Source: Planctomycetota bacterium (GTDB lineage: Bacteria; Planctomycetota; Planctomycetia; Pirellulales; UBA1268). Taken from it: a DNA stretch of 7,893 nt. How positions within the stretch are numbered: the stretch's first letter is position 1; each line of letters begins with the position of its first letter. Positions 7,018-7,893 of the stretch are shown here, one piece after another. The position numbers and the translations under genes were made by a program. The notes under the pieces are model-generated. The model made no database searches. It was not told the origin of the DNA and saw only the letters and a list, made by a program, of their open reading frames with translations. The stretch lies in assembly GCA_027622795.1 (NCBI GenBank), contig JAQBZA010000129.1:1-7893 (forward strand), in the 5' to 3' direction.

Positions 7018-7213
7018 TAGTGATAACGCCGTATGTCCCTCCAAGAATCTCAGGAGTTTGGACGGCCCGCCGGATAAGTTTTATGGCAGTTTTTGATCGT
7101 CGTTGTGGCAAAGTCTGCGCAACCATCAGCTCGCGATAAGGGGGACGTGTCCAAATCGTGGTATTTCATGGAGAGAAAAGTGATTGAGTGTTCTCGTCTT
7201 CGGAGCAGCAGCC
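7018..7213. promoter_or_regulatory. Divergent intergenic region between ECF sigma 2 and the DUF1501 fragment
   Basis: These 196 bp separate two divergent genes and should hold promoters for both. On the minus strand TTGCCA (near 7105-7110) and CATAAA (near 7079-7084) resemble -35 and -10 boxes, but the 20-bp spacing is too long for confidence. No palindrome like the GGTACC one in the other divergent region is present. A GGAG at 7202-7205, 8 nt before ATG 7214, is a good ribosome binding site for the DUF1501 reading frame. Confidence 0.4.
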
Positions 7214-7558
7214 ATGCGTGATTTTCGCGACGGATGTGCCGGATATCGCCAAGTGCCCCGCCGGGCCGCCCTTCAGGTGGGAAGCCTCGGAGCCCTCGGG
7301 CTGTCGCTCGGCAACTTCTTTCGAGCGCGGGCCGCTTTCGGTGAGGCGGCCTCATCGACCGGTGCCTACTCGGCGCAGGCCGCAAAAGGAAAACTTCCCG
7401 AGCGGATCAAGAGCGTGATCCAGCTCAATCTCGGCGGCGGCTTTCCGCAGCACGAGTCGTTCGACCCTAAGCCCGAGGCGCCGGTCGAATACCGCGGCGC
7501 CTTCGGTGTGGTGAAGACGAAGACCGGTGAGATCCGCTGGTCGAGCTGCTGGTGGTGA
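7214..7558 (+). pseudogene. DUF1501 protein, 5' fragment only, ended by an out-of-frame junction
   Basis: The frame from ATG 7214 (GGAG 8 nt upstream) codes for 114 residues. Residues 1-43 have a Tat-like leader: Arg16-Arg17 in VPRRAALQVG, then GSLGALGLSLGNFF. From about 65 the DUF1501 core begins: RIKSVIQLNLGGGFPQHESFDPKPEAPVEYRGAFGVVKTKTGEI, split over 64-107. This is the well-conserved start of the family, where members are usually 400-500 residues and are exported proteins of unknown activity (sulfatase-like fold). After Ile107 the match ends. The next bases belong to a DUF1559 gene read in a different frame, so only seven unrelated residues (RWSSCWW) precede TGA at 7556-7558. The fragment lacks most of the domain and should be non-functional unless the junction is an assembly error. 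Some DUF1501 genes are partners of PSCyt/DUF1549 genes, and one such gene lies at the left end of the window. Confidence 0.85.
7528..7558 (+). other. DUF1501/DUF1559 junction
   Basis: DUF1501 similarity ends with GAGATC (7529-7534, Glu-Ile). DUF1559 similarity starts at CGCTGGTCGAG (7535-7545), where intact genes usually have ACG CTG GTC GAG for Thr-Leu-Val-Glu. The breakpoint is therefore near 7534/7535. The two reading frames differ, with DUF1501 one base ahead, and each is stopped close to the junction (TGA 7528-7530 and TGA 7556-7558). No inverted repeats, target-site duplications or mobile element bases are seen at the joint. Confidence 0.75.
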
Positions 7559-7893
7559 TCGCGATCATCGGCGTCCTTGTCGGCCTGCTCCTGCCGGCGG
7601 TGCAGCGGGCCAGGGAATCCTCCCGGCGATCGTCCTGCCAGAACCAACTCCGCCAGATGGCGATGGGTGTGTTGGGATTTGAGTCGACGCAAGGGCATCT
7701 GCCGCATGGGGGCCTGGAGTGGTACGCGGGGTATAGGCGACCGGGCCCACCTCCCAGCATCCCGGGTGTCGGTCAGAGGAATGCCGGCTGGTCGTGGCTC
7801 TACTTCATTCTACCGTACGCCGAGGAGTTGGAACTGCATGCCCAGGGAGCCGTCCAGCCGGGGGACTTACTCGAGGCGGATGGTGGCTCTCCG
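7535..7893 (+). pseudogene. DUF1559 prepilin-like protein, start codon and leader missing, 3' end outside window
   Basis: From CTG 7537 the frame reads LVELLVVIAIIGVLVGLLL, then PAVQRARESSRRSSCQNQLR, LPHGGLEW, and RNAGWSWLYFILPYAEELELH up to the window edge (119 codons). This is a typical DUF1559 N-terminus. It lacks the initiating Met, the basic leader and the Gly-Phe-Thr needed for prepilin cleavage. TGA at 7528-7530 closes the frame just upstream. GTG codons at 7552 and 7555 are the first possible starts and would remove the prepilin site. It is a paralogue of the DUF1559 gene at 1479-2402, with LVELLVVIAIIGVL identical in both. As it stands it is a 5'-truncated copy, either a pseudogene or an artefact of joining two contigs. 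Confidence 0.85.

Noticed and set aside
7018..7110. Housekeeping promoter for sigma 2 from TTGCCA and CATAAA
   Set aside because: The spacing of 20 bp is too long and neither box is a close match to consensus, so it is not listed as its own feature.
7529..7558. Programmed ribosomal frameshift joining the DUF1501 and DUF1559 frames into one protein
   Set aside because: A -1 shift would be needed in the 30-nt overlap, but no X-XXY-YYZ slippery heptamer is present. The families are not known as natural fusions, and the missing bulk of DUF1501 would not be restored.

Overview
The window looks like a chromosomal piece of a planctomycete, most likely of the Pirellulales type. This is inferred from the gene content. 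It holds a PSCyt1/DUF1549 cytochrome-type secreted protein, DUF1559 prepilin-like proteins ending in the H-x9-DG signature, a DUF1501 protein, and two ECF sigma factors of the Rhodopirellula/Verrucomicrobium kind, each paired with a membrane FecR-type anti-sigma. All of these families are expanded in Planctomycetota. Base composition is GC-rich and coding density is high. I see no tRNA, rRNA, CRISPR array, transposase or phage gene.

Layout. (1) Positions 1-2402, minus strand: a tight operon that reads DUF1559 prepilin-like protein, then a small lipoprotein 4 bp later, then a secreted PSCyt1/DUF1549 protein that runs off the left edge. (2) Positions 2403-2639: a divergent, AT-richer control region with short palindromic repeats. 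(3) Positions 2640-4917, plus strand: ECF sigma factor 1 and its FecR/LamG membrane partner, 7 bp apart. (4) Positions 4886-7017, minus strand: a second cassette read from the right, ECF sigma factor 2 and a FecR protein ending in a discoidin-like domain, coupled by a GTGA overlap. The two cassettes meet tail to tail and their last codons overlap by 32 bp. (5) Positions 7018-7213: a second divergent control region. (6) Positions 7214-7893, plus strand: the first ~107 codons of a DUF1501 gene run directly, out of frame, into a DUF1559 gene that has lost its start and first few codons.

How it may work together (inference): each sigma factor is held by a single-pass membrane FecR protein. That protein's outer half carries a beta-sandwich domain, LamG in one and discoidin-like in the other, which could sense a glycan or a surface ligand. 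Each sigma gene lies back to back with a set of planctomycete export genes, so each cassette may control its outward neighbour. The main anomaly is the DUF1501/DUF1559 junction near 7535, which is either a real deletion or rearrangement between repeated gene families or an assembly chimera.
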